Part shown: positions 50,303 through 59,944 of the stretch, piece by piece
Position numbering within the stretch: position 1 is the first letter of the stretch
How the letters are laid out: every line of letters begins with the position of its first letter
NCBI GenBank assembly: GCA_022539475.1
Contig: VCMS01000002.1
Location: 88,672-152,671 of the forward strand
Direction of reading: 5' to 3'
Origin: Gracilaria domingensis
Lineage: Eukaryota; Rhodophyta; Florideophyceae; Gracilariales; Gracilariaceae
Length of the DNA: 64,000 bases
The notes under the pieces: generated by a model
What the model was told of the DNA's origin: nothing
What the model saw: only the letters and a program-made list of their open reading frames with translations
Databases searched by the model: none
Program-made: the position numbers and the translations under genes

Positions 50303-50692
50303 ATGAGCGGTGATAGATCATGTCAACCGAAAGATCCGGGACAGGCAGGCCACAGCTCACAAAACATTCCAAACAAACTGGGCGACATAGTTCAGATTTC
50401 ACAAGAGTATGGCACTCTCCACATTACTGCGCCTGTATCTCCATCATCTCCAAGGGGAAACGCTGCTTCATCGCCCACTAAGAGTTGGAAGTTGTGGTTG
50501 AGTCCACAGAGCAAAACGAACATCATAGGCTCGCCGCGTTCCCCTGGGGAACCGTCCTCGCACCCTGCAAATGGTAACGACGCACCAACGACGACATCTT
50601 CAACTCCTGTTTCAAGGGCTATTCGGGCTGTCAAAGAAAGCGCAACAAGGTTGTTCTCGTGCGGAGTCGGGAATCGAAATGACACTCAATAA
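50303..50692 (+). CDS. Small Ser/Pro-rich hypothetical protein
   Basis: 129 residues, ATG at 50303. The middle (45-105) is Ser/Pro/Thr-rich with repeated SPR/SPS motifs that could be proline-directed phosphorylation sites. The C-terminus has a short amphipathic stretch (SRAIRAVKESATRLF). No known family and no signal peptide. Coding status is suggested only by length and amino-acid composition. Confidence 0.45.
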   Translation: MSGDRSCQPKDPGQAGHSSQNIPNKLGDIVQISQEYGTLHITAPVSPSSPRGNAASSPTKSWKLWLSPQSKTNIIGSPRSPGEPSSHPANGNDAPTTTSSTPVSRAIRAVKESATRLFSCGVGNRNDTQ

Positions 50693-51396
50693 TACTTAGT
50701 GTACATCGATTCGTTGACTCCAAGGCGTGTTTCTAGCTACAGCTTTTTCGAGATACCCTTGTATTATGGCGTTGACGAGTAAGAAAATCCTAAAGGGTGT
50801 TTGCAAAACCTTCGATCTTCCATGAAGGGAAATTGGTTTCTACATCTAGTGAAGCCCTTTCGATCACATACAACATATGAATCATAGCCTTAAGAGCCCC
50901 AATTTGTTTTCTCAGAGCAGGACAAATAGGGCACGCTTTCATCAATAAACAACTCCATCGTTATCCTTTAGGATAACTTCCGCATCACGACATGTTTTCG
51001 TGTCGATAGATGGTTACGTTGCACCGAAAATGAATACTTCGGCCGTGAAAATCAGAAGGAAGTGGGACTTGGCTAGGTAGAGATCACCGCGGTAGACTCT
51101 CCTCGTGCTAAGGGTATGTTTGATCTATTTTGACCCGAAGCCTCAGTGCCGAGATCTGCGGGTGTATGCCACAAGAGTGCATCAACTATTTCCTGTTTTC
51201 CTTCAAATTACGATGAACGATGAACTTCACGGTTCGAACGAGTGTATGGTTATCATTCATGCAGTACCAAGTCGAGGGCTTGGACGAGAGGCACCATAAC
51301 CTGGCAACATGAATCACGCTCATCAAGAGTTCGTTTCGCAGCTCTGTCTCTGTCTCAGTAGTTTGCTTCTTGTCTTTCCATTCACAAATACATCAC
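50693..51396. other. Spacer with small hairpins
   Basis: A perfect 8-bp hairpin (GTTATCCT / AGGATAAC) lies at 50960-50977 and a weaker one (CGACAT / GTGTCG) just after it. No gene is seen. Confidence 0.45.
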
Positions 51397-52194
51397 TCAA
51401 AGCTTGGGCTTTACAAATTCAGCTTGTAAAAAGACTCTATTCATCTGCAGTTTTTCCTTGCGATTCTCAATCACTCTCGAAACTCTTCGCACGTACACCT
51501 CTTCAAAACCAGCTTCCCTCATGAGAAAACGCACCATGTCTTCGTCAAAGAAGAAAGAAAGAGTTTTGTCCTGACGGACAAAGTAGTTGTCGTCAATTCT
51601 ATTCCGAGACGCAAACCGATTCTGGGCCAAATCGCCAGTTGCATAGTCACGGAACAACAGTCTTCCTCCAGGCTTAAGGAGGGCGTACAAGTTCCGTATG
51701 CCATACGCTTGCTTGGTCGGAGGCACAGCGCTTAAAACAAAAACAAGCAAGCAGTAGTCGACCACCCCATCCGACAAGACACCGCGCTGTCGCGGATCAA
51801 TGGCGCTGAGCGGTTGGGTGCAGAAGTCCCATACAAAAGCTTTTATTCGATTCTCGTCGTACTGAACTCCTTCCTTAATCAGGGCAACTGCGGTGGGTGC
51901 GAAATCAAAAGCATAGATAAACAAGGACTGATTGACATCCAAAAGCGGGAATGCACAGTTTGCTACGCCGCAACCAGCCTCCAAAACGATTTTCTTCTCT
52001 TCCGTAGTTTCAGCGAGACACGGGAAACCATCTGTAGACTCAGTAGCAGTCCAGTGGCGGTCCTTGAAAAAGTTGGTTGAGTTGCGTTTGTAGAATTTAT
52101 CCCAGTTCTTCGACGAGTCGTTTTCGTACTTGCCAGCCCAGAACGCAGAAACGCCGCTCTGCGTCTGGGCTGACCGGTAAAGCTCAGGATCCAT
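51397..52194 (-). CDS. tRNA m3C methyltransferase, METTL6/METTL2 family
   Basis: A 265-residue class I SAM methyltransferase. The family signature NFFKDRHW lies near residues 41-48. SAM motif I is LEAGCGVAN (71-79), followed by an acidic strand end (YAFDFAP). The C-terminal half has LLFRDYATGDLAQNRF and DDNYFVRQDKTLSFFF, near-identical in pattern to METTL6, METTL2 and METTL8, which make 3-methylcytidine at position 32 of the tRNA anticodon loop. Length matches METTL6 (about 284) rather than METTL2. No targeting peptide, so probably cytosolic, with tRNA-Ser as the expected substrate by analogy. Confidence 0.92.
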   Translation of the reverse strand: MDPELYRSAQTQSGVSAFWAGKYENDSSKNWDKFYKRNSTNFFKDRHWTATESTDGFPCLAETTEEKKIVLEAGCGVANCAFPLLDVNQSLFIYAFDFAPTAVALIKEGVQYDENRIKAFVWDFCTQPLSAIDPRQRGVLSDGVVDYCLLVFVLSAVPPTKQAYGIRNLYALLKPGGRLLFRDYATGDLAQNRFASRNRIDDNYFVRQDKTLSFFFDEDMVRFLMREAGFEEVYVRRVSRVIENRKEKLQMNRVFLQAEFVKPKL

Positions 52195-52514
52195 GTTTGT
52201 TCGTCGCGCTCAGGCACAAGCGTAGGCTGAAGTCGAATGAGACGGAAGCTGAACAGAGTTACCGATTCGACGTTGCGCGCCAATTTCCGAGTGGCCAAAG
52301 TCGCTACATCCGTTTGTTCCTCGCGATACTGAACACATGAAACTCGTGGGATGCACCTTTCGCGGAGGCACAACTCTCAGCGGTCAGGTTGTGAAGTTTA
52401 AATTTGCCGAGGATGACGATTGAATTGGGCGATCGAAGCTTTCAAAACACATATTTATTTTAGCTCACCAGATTAATCATCAACACTATTCAGAATTCTC
52501 TATCCGCAGACCGG
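52195..52514. other. Spacer upstream of METTL6-like gene
   Basis: This 320-base region holds the METTL6-like promoter; its left part is GC-moderate, then AT-rich. Nothing else is identified. Confidence 0.4.
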
Positions 52515-52640
52515 GTCAAAGACCAACAATCCCCGTTTGATGTGGCCTTTTTTCCCACACTGCCAACATTTGACGCGATTGCGCCTTCTATTCTGCGGGG
52601 GGTTTTCGACATTTACGACTTCACCGTGCGGTGACACCGC
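52515..52640 (-). mobile_element. Ty1/copia-type gag zinc-knuckle relic
   Basis: On the minus strand, a basic stretch (NRRRNRV) leads into CWQCGKKGH, the start of a CCHC zinc knuckle typical of Ty1/copia Gag. The last Cys appears only after a one-base frameshift (a G-run at about 52532-52535), where RDCW would follow. No reverse transcriptase, integrase or LTR is seen nearby, so it is an isolated fragment. Confidence 0.6.
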
Positions 52641-53093
52641 TCTGTGCATTCAGAGGCTCGACAAGATTGTTTTTGACACTCGGCATCAAACAAGCCGGTA
52701 CCAACGTGGTGTCTTTGAGCAGTGAATGGTAGTGTTCTCTAATGTGACATCCCGGTTTAGATTCCGGTGTCACAACTATGCCTCGCAGCCCAGAAACAGC
52801 GGAAGGATCAACGTGGGATCCACATTGCTCCTGCGTGTTGTTTCGTGAACTTCCGAGCAACATCCCCGCCATACTCAGCACCATAATCCCATCTAAAACC
52901 CACATTGCTTGCTGCGTTGTTGAAGCTTGGTACTAATGTTGAGGTTGCTTAATGTGAATTTGAAGGACTTTGAAGACGGTGATAAGCAGCAAGAACAGTC
53001 AAGAACGAACGCAATCGAGGAGAACGAGCTTAAGTAGCAAGAAGTCAATGTCAGTTGGAAGATCCGCGAACAGCAGATTCACGGTGACCCTCA
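52641..53093. other. Flank of the retroelement relic
   Basis: A 94-codon minus-strand frame (52905-52621, ATG start) crosses here and may be further element sequence or chance. No LTR-like repeat is visible. Confidence 0.35.
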
Positions 53094-53299
53094 ATTCTAA
53101 CAATCTATGGAAATTGCGTTGGTAGCGCAACACGGAGAATACAATTGTAAGTAAAGAGAGTGATATTGCGCCCACACGGGGCAGCTTCTGCTGATAATTC
53201 TAACAATCTGTGGAAACTGCATTGGTAGCGAAGCACGGAGAATACAATTGTGAGCAAAGAGAGTGATATTGCGTCCATACGGGGCAGCTTTTGGTGAGG
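53094..53299. repeat. Tandem direct repeat, 103-bp unit, two copies
   Basis: Copies 53094-53196 and 53197-53299 begin ATTCTAACAATCT and end GGGGCAGCTT plus about 9 bases. They differ at roughly a dozen positions and have no indel. No coding frame is shared. Confidence 0.85.
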
Positions 53300-54359
53300 G
53301 CAATGCACGAAACTCGGATTATCTTAGGACTCTCCTTTCGGATGGGCTAGGACCTTGGGACCAATGTGTGATGATATACTTTTTCTGGGCTTCCCATGCA
53401 TGCAGATGAAGAGATAAGAGGACAACTACAAAGCTCTTGCCTCGGATATACTGAGTTTCGTACCAGTTTCATTGCATGCTTGTGATGTTCACCACAGAAT
53501 TAGCCCGTATCTAGATAGACTGCAGTTGAAATGTACAAATGCAGACCGGAAGTAAGCGATGGTCTCACGAATGATTGTATTTGCGCTCTTCTAGAAAGGA
53601 ATCTCAGCACAACGAAAACCTTTTCAATGATAGAAAGCTTAGAACGAAGAAAGCAAACTGTTATGCGATAAGCCGCGAACATAAGCATCTTGAAGCTCTT
53701 GTATCTTCGGCTATGGGCGGTAGAGAGAGGCGCACCCGCTCCATTGCTCACCTGTTCGCTTCCCCCGCAGGCGAGAATTCGTCCATGTCTTGCACATTGT
53801 CAAGACACGCCCTAATGTGGCAGCCCCGCATGGTTATCTGGGATGCTCTGATGATGACGGACGTGATCCAATGGTTCTATCACCGGTGCCAAACCCGCAG
53901 ATCCACTAGTGACAGATATAAGGATATAAGGCTACCGTCGATATTTAGTAAATAGAAGGTTAATAATACTATCTACTGTAGTAACTTCATCTCCAAAACG
54001 AAAACATCTGGCTTCCCGTTTTTCTCAAGAGGGATAGGACGGTTCGTTTACTGCGCTTCGGAAGGCAAAGGTAAATTCTCTACGGCTCTATGCTATCCGA
54101 TTCACTTGCTTTAAGTGAGTCTCGAATCTGTATCTCTGAAGGATAAAATTGGAGATCGACAGGAGACGAAGAGAAAACTTGTTTGAGTTACTAGAGGGCT
54201 TTCATCAGAGAATATAGTCCTAATCTTTGTATCGAACCTGTCTATTCCTCTGGAGCCTTTCTCCGCCCCTTATAATTGTTCAAGGGCTCACAGAAATCGG
54301 TCTTTGTTGGTCAATATTCATATTCACCAGAATCAGTTACGGAGTCGCTTTCATTGGCA
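53300..54359. other. 1-kb intergenic region
   Basis: It contains ORFs of up to 126 codons on the plus strand (53575-53955) without family features. The frame of the next gene extends upstream to 54276 and may include a 3' splice acceptor (TTCAAG near 54276-54281). Confidence 0.35.
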
Positions 54360-54638
54360 ATGGTATATGATCGATTGCTTTTCGTTGCCACTAAGGTAAT
54401 GCCTGTTCTATGTTTTGCGGGATTAACTCAAATTGTTTTACAAAACACTTTGGTATCACGAACGGAACAACAAGAAGATGCGTTAGAAAAACTGCGTCAA
54501 AGGAGAATATCCGCGAAGTTTGCGACGCCTACATCTGGGCATGTAATTCCAGAAACGATGGATAACGATCGTCTTAAGGTGAAGGGGATCTCTCCTGACC
54601 AAAGTACTACTGCAGATACAAGTATTGCCATGGACTAA
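54360..54638 (+). CDS. Small single-pass membrane protein, hypothetical
   Basis: 92 residues from the ATG at 54360; the frame is open back to 54276 but begins with TTG. A hydrophobic segment (about residues 6-26, LLFVATKVMPVLCFAGLTQIV) is followed by a charged helix (EQQEDALEKLRQRR) and a Thr/Ser-rich tail. An upstream exon is possible. Family unknown. A 61-codon frame at 54671-54856 with a hydrophobic start follows, but I do not call it. Confidence 0.4.
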   Translation: MVYDRLLFVATKVMPVLCFAGLTQIVLQNTLVSRTEQQEDALEKLRQRRISAKFATPTSGHVIPETMDNDRLKVKGISPDQSTTADTSIAMD

Positions 54639-54878
54639 TCGCGTCACTTCACAAGAAAAAACCATTTGGCATGTTATTACTAGGTTTCCTTTGTCTTGCA
54701 TTTTGTTTATTGCAGACGCATTGGAGCGAGAGTGATCTCCCGTGTAAAAACTTAAACTTAGTACAAGGTGTCTTAGGTGCTGCAAAATTTCGTCTTCCCG
54801 CGAACGATCGCGATGGGCCTCTGTTTTTTCCTGTGCGACACGTGCAGTACCAGTAAAGCAGACAAAGACGCTATCGCT

Positions 54879-55898
54879 CTAATCGAGTGCCGCAGCACCT
54901 GAGGTAATTTCGCTAAGTTCCTGAGTAATAGCCGCTTGACGTTGACGATTGTACGACAGCGTAAGTGTCTGAAGCATATCAGAGGCATTCCTCGAGGCAT
55001 TATCCATCGCAGTCATTCGCGCAGCCTGTTCTGAAGTAGCATTTTCCAAGAGGGCATTGAACAATTGGGTTGCCAATTGGAACTCGAAAAGATCCACGAG
55101 CACCTGCGCAGAGTCCATATCAGAGTCGAACTCATATTCGTCAAAAGCTTCTGCAGATGCCATAAGAGCTTTGAGGCCCACAATAGGCTTCTCAATTGTA
55201 TCTTGCGAGATGACAGACTTGAATTCGTTGAACACTAGAACGATTTCGTCGTACTCGCGACCGAGAATATCTTCCGCAATCAAACACACCTGTGGGAAAG
55301 ATACTGGCACCTTGAAGACATCTTTGAAGGAGACGCGAATACTATCACCATGCGCACGGGCTAGACCATCGCGGCCCTTGTCGCCCAGAAGCATGATCGC
55401 GTGGTTGATGCTCTTGTTACCCATAATCATGCTCTTAATCTTCTTGACGATTGAGGAATTGACACCACCGCATAAACCGCGATCGGATGTTACAGCAATT
55501 ACGAATCGCGTGGAGGCCGAGTCGCCCTCAGGCTCAATCTTGGCGACAACGTCGGATTCATCCATGGTCTTGAAGAAACCCTGCAATCCGACCGCAAAAG
55601 GACGAGAATTCTCCTGCATGGTCTGCACGGAACGCAACTTGGCGGCGGCAACCATTTTCATGGCCTTGGTGATCTTACCAACAGAGCCGACGGATCGCAT
55701 ACGGTCGGAAATCGCCTTAAGATTCGCCCATCTGACGGGTTCTTCGACGGCGAGCCAACCGCCATTGGCACCGGCCGGATGGGAGAGGACGAATGGGGAT
55801 CGCGAGGTGAGCGCGACGAGCGAGGCGGATGGGGAAAGGGCGGTGGGGCGCTGGCCGGCGGCCCGCATCATGGTCTTCAAAGCGCCGCGCGCCGCCAT
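54879..55898 (-). CDS. ATPC: Mitochondrial F1Fo ATP synthase gamma subunit
   Basis: 339 residues from the ATG at 55898. About 45-55 basic, hydroxylated residues form the presequence; the frame extends upstream only through GC-rich leader. The N-terminal helix has ISDRMRSVGSVGKITKAMKM and VAAAKLRSVQ, followed by TSDRGLCGGVNSSI, all hallmarks of subunit gamma. The C-terminal helix ends with MTAMDNASRNASDML and the family-conserved NRQRQAAITQELSEI. It lacks the redox regulatory insert with paired cysteines found in plastid gamma of green plants, and together with the presequence this points to the mitochondrial enzyme. Gamma is the rotating shaft that couples proton flow to ATP synthesis. Confidence 0.95.
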   Translation of the reverse strand: MAARGALKTMMRAAGQRPTALSPSASLVALTSRSPFVLSHPAGANGGWLAVEEPVRWANLKAISDRMRSVGSVGKITKAMKMVAAAKLRSVQTMQENSRPFAVGLQGFFKTMDESDVVAKIEPEGDSASTRFVIAVTSDRGLCGGVNSSIVKKIKSMIMGNKSINHAIMLLGDKGRDGLARAHGDSIRVSFKDVFKVPVSFPQVCLIAEDILGREYDEIVLVFNEFKSVISQDTIEKPIVGLKALMASAEAFDEYEFDSDMDSAQVLVDLFEFQLATQLFNALLENATSEQAARMTAMDNASRNASDMLQTLTLSYNRQRQAAITQELSEITSGAAALD

Positions 55899-57102
55899 TG
55901 CTGCGATAGAGTTGTTGGCCGGATGGGGGAATCGAGGCGGGCGATGGAGAAGACGGATCGGGCGAGGCGCGAGATGAGTTTGTGGTGCGCGGCAATGCGT
56001 TGCTGCGTATTGATGTGTGCGGCGATGGCAGAGCACTGTGCCACGCGATGCAGCCGCGAGCGGCACCAGTAAAATTTGCTCCATTTGTCGCGGCACCTGT
56101 GCACGCTCGGACCTCCGTCCACTCTTATCTGGTGCCTGCCTGAACGGGAAGCGCCCCGTCTACCCCTGTTCCCGTTGGTACCAAAGGATACCTTCTATGT
56201 TGTAAGTTGGGTCATTGAGCAAGGATGGGAAGAGAAGCACGGCTCCATGGACAAGAATTAAGTCGCGTGCGTCTCATTGTCTCCGCCTCCATCCCCAGCG
56301 CGAGATGCATTTGTCTGACGCCCAAGCAGATTGTGGTTGTAAAAGACGCAGCAGTCTGTGTCAAAACGTCGTTTACGAAGTATCGCTGCCCTGTAGCAAC
56401 ATCGTTTCGCACAGCTGACCGATGCTGCATGTGCCTTTGTAGAATACAGCCCTTCTCCTTTCGGTGCTCGAGTCTTGTCTAAACATTTGTGGGACAATCC
56501 AATGTTCTACCTCTTAGGCAGGAATACTGCCAGTTACTAAACAAAATGAGTCCGGCCCTTTCGTTAGTCCCGATTATGCTGGAGGCCGAAATGCATGCCA
56601 GGGTTACAACCTTCTTTCAGAGCGAGAGGGAGAGATTCATAGAAAACAATGTCATTGTGCTCATGAATGCAGTGCTGGCTACAAATCACGGTGCGTGACA
56701 GTCATATCAAAGCACACTACTCTCTCTGCTCCAATGGTGCGAAGGGTGAACTTCGCCCCGGACGGCCAGGCGTCCAACCCCGCCGTAAATTTTCATTGAA
56801 TCTGACAAGTAACGAAGAGAAGGCTAAACAGCAATCAAAGCGTGAGGGAGGACAACACTTGATGTCTATAGAATGTACCGTAGCACTCATGACGACGTGA
56901 CATGCTAGTGGTCATGGTATAACTTTCGCTCTCCGTTGTTCGGCTGATACTTTGTTGCGACGGTCTCCCCATTTTTAATCAGCAGATTGCAAAAGCAGTC
57001 CATCTTGCGCTCGCCTTTCCTTTCCCTACACAAGTATAAGGTTGTTCTTATCTTCATCACACACCGTCTGCCTTCCCTTACTCTCCAACCCCTGTGGACA
57101 GG
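55899..57102. other. Divergent spacer, ATP synthase gamma / unknown gene
   Basis: This 1.2-kb region has a GC-rich left part (to about 56150) that is the gamma promoter and leader. A hairpin-rich patch lies at 56738-56790 (GCGAAG / CTTCGC, then GGACG / CGTCC). No gene is supported. Confidence 0.4.
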
Positions 57103-57852
57103 ATGGGTATAGCCCGAAGGTACATAACGAATCTCCTTCTCGAGCTTTACGCAGAATTGTCGACATTAATACCATGTTACACCGACGCAGAAACGTTTGA
57201 GAGGGCATTACTATCTTCTTGGTTTCAAGGCGATGTCAAGAACATCAGGGACCGTTTCTATCACCTGGCGCATATTGTGTACGGAGAAAACGCAAAAAGA
57301 TGTGATCATACAGCCATCCCAAAACACATCTCTTCTTCCATACCAATCGACATGAAAGGTCTTAGTGACTTCGAACACGATATCGACATTCATCGCGTTG
57401 TCAAGTACGGCGACTGGTTCCTGCAGTATCTGAAAGATGCGGAATCGACAAAGCGAGTTCTAAACAGACATCTTGCTGAAGCTGATAGCCAAGATCGCTT
57501 TTACACTGTCAACTTTAGCAAGTGTCCGCGAGACGAGCTTCAAAGGTATATGAAAGCATATGAAAAACGTACTCATAAGCGGTCACTCGTGTTCTGGGCG
57601 CGAGATTTTGAAGTGTCGATGTCGAAGTCTAGAGTGTCAATATCGAAGGTGAAGAACGCGGTAGAGGACTGGCTCTCCGATGAACAGCTTGGCAAAGCTA
57701 CCATAACCAGCGATGGTATCGAAACTCGAGTTGTATACGCGCCGAGGAAAAGGAAGAACGAGAACATTCCTTTCGCGGACAAGGAAACGCATCCCCGAAA
57801 GTTGCCTCGCTATCGGGAGGACCAGATCCAAGCTTCAGACCGTACTCGGTGA
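57103..57852 (+). CDS. Unknown protein, 249 residues
   Basis: The ATG at 57103 follows a GTG in the same frame. The protein is rich in charged residues and helical, without signal peptide or membrane segment. Residues about 60-75 (FYHLAHIVYGENAKR) and 150-175 (RDELQRYMKAYEKR...) are the most ordered-looking parts. A basic cluster (PRKRKNEN, about 216-223) could be a nuclear signal. I recognise no domain. It has consistent coding composition over its length, so it is probably real. Confidence 0.5.
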   Translation: MGIARRYITNLLLELYAELSTLIPCYTDAETFERALLSSWFQGDVKNIRDRFYHLAHIVYGENAKRCDHTAIPKHISSSIPIDMKGLSDFEHDIDIHRVVKYGDWFLQYLKDAESTKRVLNRHLAEADSQDRFYTVNFSKCPRDELQRYMKAYEKRTHKRSLVFWARDFEVSMSKSRVSISKVKNAVEDWLSDEQLGKATITSDGIETRVVYAPRKRKNENIPFADKETHPRKLPRYREDQIQASDRTR

Positions 57853-58018
57853 AACAATTCCGACGGTGTTTCGTCTCTTCTTTGCATGAATCATGCTTAC
57901 GGGGTATAGAGTATGTTTGTCCAATGATACATACAATATACACGTCGGTGACCGGAGTAGGATCAGATGAGTGTCGACATGCATTAAAGAGAACATCTGT
58001 TCCGTCATAGAATGGATA

Positions 58019-58612
58019 TCAGGTTGCAAGATAAATAAGCACAATGTTCTCGCCTCGGATGAGCAACTGGCCTACTCGTCGCGCATCAAGTCCATAGTCC
58101 TGGATCACAGCATTCTTGACGACGACATTCATGTGTCGGTCAAAGGCCACCACAACGCCTTCGACAAATCCTCTGATTCGATGACGCTCGCGGAGTCGAA
58201 TGCGTAGAAGTAGTTTGTTGGCGACAGCTCGACCAAGAAGCTCAAGCGGACCTTTTGCCGCCTTGTCATGGATGGACTGCAGCACGCTGAGGCGACGCTC
58301 GCTTTTGTCGGCGTGCTGAGATGCGTCTCGGGGACGTTTTCTTGAGGGCGTGGTGAGATTGGCGGTGACCGGGGCCGGTTTGAGGATGCGGTACGGGGCA
58401 TGTTCCAAATGAGCGCAGGCTGCCACATTGTCAACAGGCTGGGCCCTATCGAATATGGCTTGATCTCGCGCTGTGGGCAAAGTGGCGCGAAAGGCTGAAA
58501 GGTGTTGTTGCAAGGCTAACTCAGGATCGAATTGCTCAGAAAATGGGTTTAACTGAGCTCTGGTTGGGCTGCTGGGTGGGCTGCTGGGTGGGTCAGGGTT
58601 GTCAGCGGTCAT
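58019..58612 (-). CDS. LSM11: LSM11-like Sm-fold protein (U7 snRNP type)
   Basis: A 197-residue protein. The N-terminal motif LNPFSEQFDPELAL (21-34) matches the FDPLxAL element of animal LSM11. A Ser/Pro and basic linker (60-120) follows. The Sm1 motif (about 133-166) contains RIRGFVEGVVVAFDRHMNVVV, close to the LSM11 segment in which a Gly-rich strand leads into VAFDKFWN. The Sm2 motif (182-194) is LLIRGENIVLIYL, matching the IRGENVLLVHL of LSM11. Canonical LSm proteins usually have RG-N/D without this GEN form. The spacer between Sm1 and Sm2 is only about 15 residues, against more than 100 in human LSM11. In animals LSM11 with LSM10 replaces SmD1/D2 in U7 snRNP, which cuts histone pre-mRNA. 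Alternative: another divergent LSm protein. Confidence 0.72.
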   Translation of the reverse strand: MTADNPDPPSSPPSSPTRAQLNPFSEQFDPELALQQHLSAFRATLPTARDQAIFDRAQPVDNVAACAHLEHAPYRILKPAPVTANLTTPSRKRPRDASQHADKSERRLSVLQSIHDKAAKGPLELLGRAVANKLLLRIRLRERHRIRGFVEGVVVAFDRHMNVVVKNAVIQDYGLDARRVGQLLIRGENIVLIYLAT

Positions 58613-58831
58613 TGTACAGAGCCAGGACTTTTAGTTGCGTTGTTGTGTGTGTGTTTGTGTACGCATGATGATTGCGGTGGACAAGCAAGCAACGAGCAAA
58701 GGCAAACTAGAACACTTGGGAGTAGCTTCGTTGAGAGCAAAAGACGGTTGATCCCGAAAATTGAAATCGTTGACAAACTTGACGAAAAACGAAGACAACG
58801 ACACCAACGACAACAGCGTTGAATGAAGCGA
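58613..58831. other. Spacer at the GC transition
   Basis: This short region lies between the LSM11-like start and the 3' end of the LCAT-like gene. To its left G+C is ordinary; to its right it is extreme. Confidence 0.5.
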
Positions 58832-59944
58832 TCAAGTCGGTTTGGTGTGCTCAACAACAGCATCAACCAACTGAACCAGATCCAAATGTGACGCGTGGAC
58901 GCGCAATACACGGCGGGCAACACGCTCACAAGCTCCTCGTTCCACGACGCCATCGCCGTCCAGGCGCACGCCGCGCACATCAACGTCAAAGCCGCTCCCC
59001 TCGACACAAAAGTCCAAAACGGCCTCCCCGCCGCTCGCCAGCTCCGCGGCGGCGTCAAAAGCGTTGACCAACGCGCGTCGTTCCTCGAGCGGGACGGCAG
59101 GCTGGCGGTCAAAATCAATGCCCGACACGTCTGGAATGTATGAGCGTCGGGCGTGAGTGGAGAGCATTCCCAGCTCGGCTGCCATGGACGCATACTGAAT
59201 GCGTGCGCGGCGCGCGGTGCTCATGCAGTCGGCGAAGTTGTGCGCGTCGCCCACGCGCATGAGTCCGTGCCCCATGGCTGTGAGGTTTGCCAGGTGGGCG
59301 GAGATGGGGGCGATGCAGGCGGTGGTTGCGCTGACGTTGCGATGAGTGTCGATTGCGAGGCGGAGCAGCGGGCATGCCGAACCGTGTGCGAGCACGAGGC
59401 AGCGGTGGCAGCTCAAGGCGTGCGCCAGCTGCTGGGCGAAGGCGGTGCGCAGAATGGCGCGCTTGGACTGGCGCCAATCGTAGGGCAGACTGCGCACATG
59501 GTACTTTTGGCGGAGCTGCGAAACGGCGCCCCTGGCGGGCAGGGCGAGGCAGTGCGAGAAGTGGGAGCCGTCGGCGGCGCACGTGGTGGCGGCGTATTCG
59601 ACGGCGTGCTGGTGGTCGACCAGCTCAGAGGAGCGACTCCGCAGCAGGCGGTACAGCGAGCGATAGCCGTGGGGCGACAGCGGGGCCAGGAACAACGGGA
59701 GGGGGGCGCGGGCGTTGCGCAGGAGCGTTCCCTGGAAGGAGGGGATGAACACGAGCGGCGCGGAGGACGGGCGCGGGGGGGAGGCGGAGGGCGCGGGCGC
59801 AGACGCGGCGGAGAGCGACGGCGGCGACCGGCGGTACTGCGCGTACTGGCGGCGCGAGAGGCGGAGGAAGAGCGCGGCGGCGGGGCAGAGCAGCGCGGGC
59901 AGCAGCGCGAGCGCGAGCGCGAGCGCGAGCGCGAGCGATGCCAT
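58832..59944 (-). CDS. LCAT-like alpha/beta-hydrolase, secreted or ER-lumenal
   Basis: 370 residues from the ATG at 59944. The signal peptide is a pure (Ala-Leu)n stretch, MASLALALALALALLPALL, encoded by a GCGAGC repeat (plus strand). The LCAT/PDAT family blocks include an early IPSFQGTLL, SLPYDWRQS (about 152-160) and the nucleophile strand LVLAHGSACPL with Ser189. This elbow is A-H-G-S-A rather than the usual G-H-S-x-G, so catalysis may be altered. A C-terminal HASHLDLVQLVDAVVEH stretch supplies a candidate catalytic His. Family members transfer acyl groups between phospholipids and sterols or diacylglycerol. The frame continues upstream but is GC artefact. Confidence 0.7.
   Translation of the reverse strand: MASLALALALALALLPALLCPAAALFLRLSRRQYAQYRRSPPSLSAASAPAPSASPPRPSSAPLVFIPSFQGTLLRNARAPLPLFLAPLSPHGYRSLYRLLRSRSSELVDHQHAVEYAATTCAADGSHFSHCLALPARGAVSQLRQKYHVRSLPYDWRQSKRAILRTAFAQQLAHALSCHRCLVLAHGSACPLLRLAIDTHRNVSATTACIAPISAHLANLTAMGHGLMRVGDAHNFADCMSTARRARIQYASMAAELGMLSTHARRSYIPDVSGIDFDRQPAVPLEERRALVNAFDAAAELASGGEAVLDFCVEGSGFDVDVRGVRLDGDGVVERGACERVARRVLRVHASHLDLVQLVDAVVEHTKPT

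Noticed and set aside
52621-52905. Minus-strand frame beginning MWVLDG as a copia protease (WVLDSGA)
   Set aside because: The frame lies upstream of the zinc knuckle on the same strand, the reverse of the Gag-protease order, and the SGA triad is absent.
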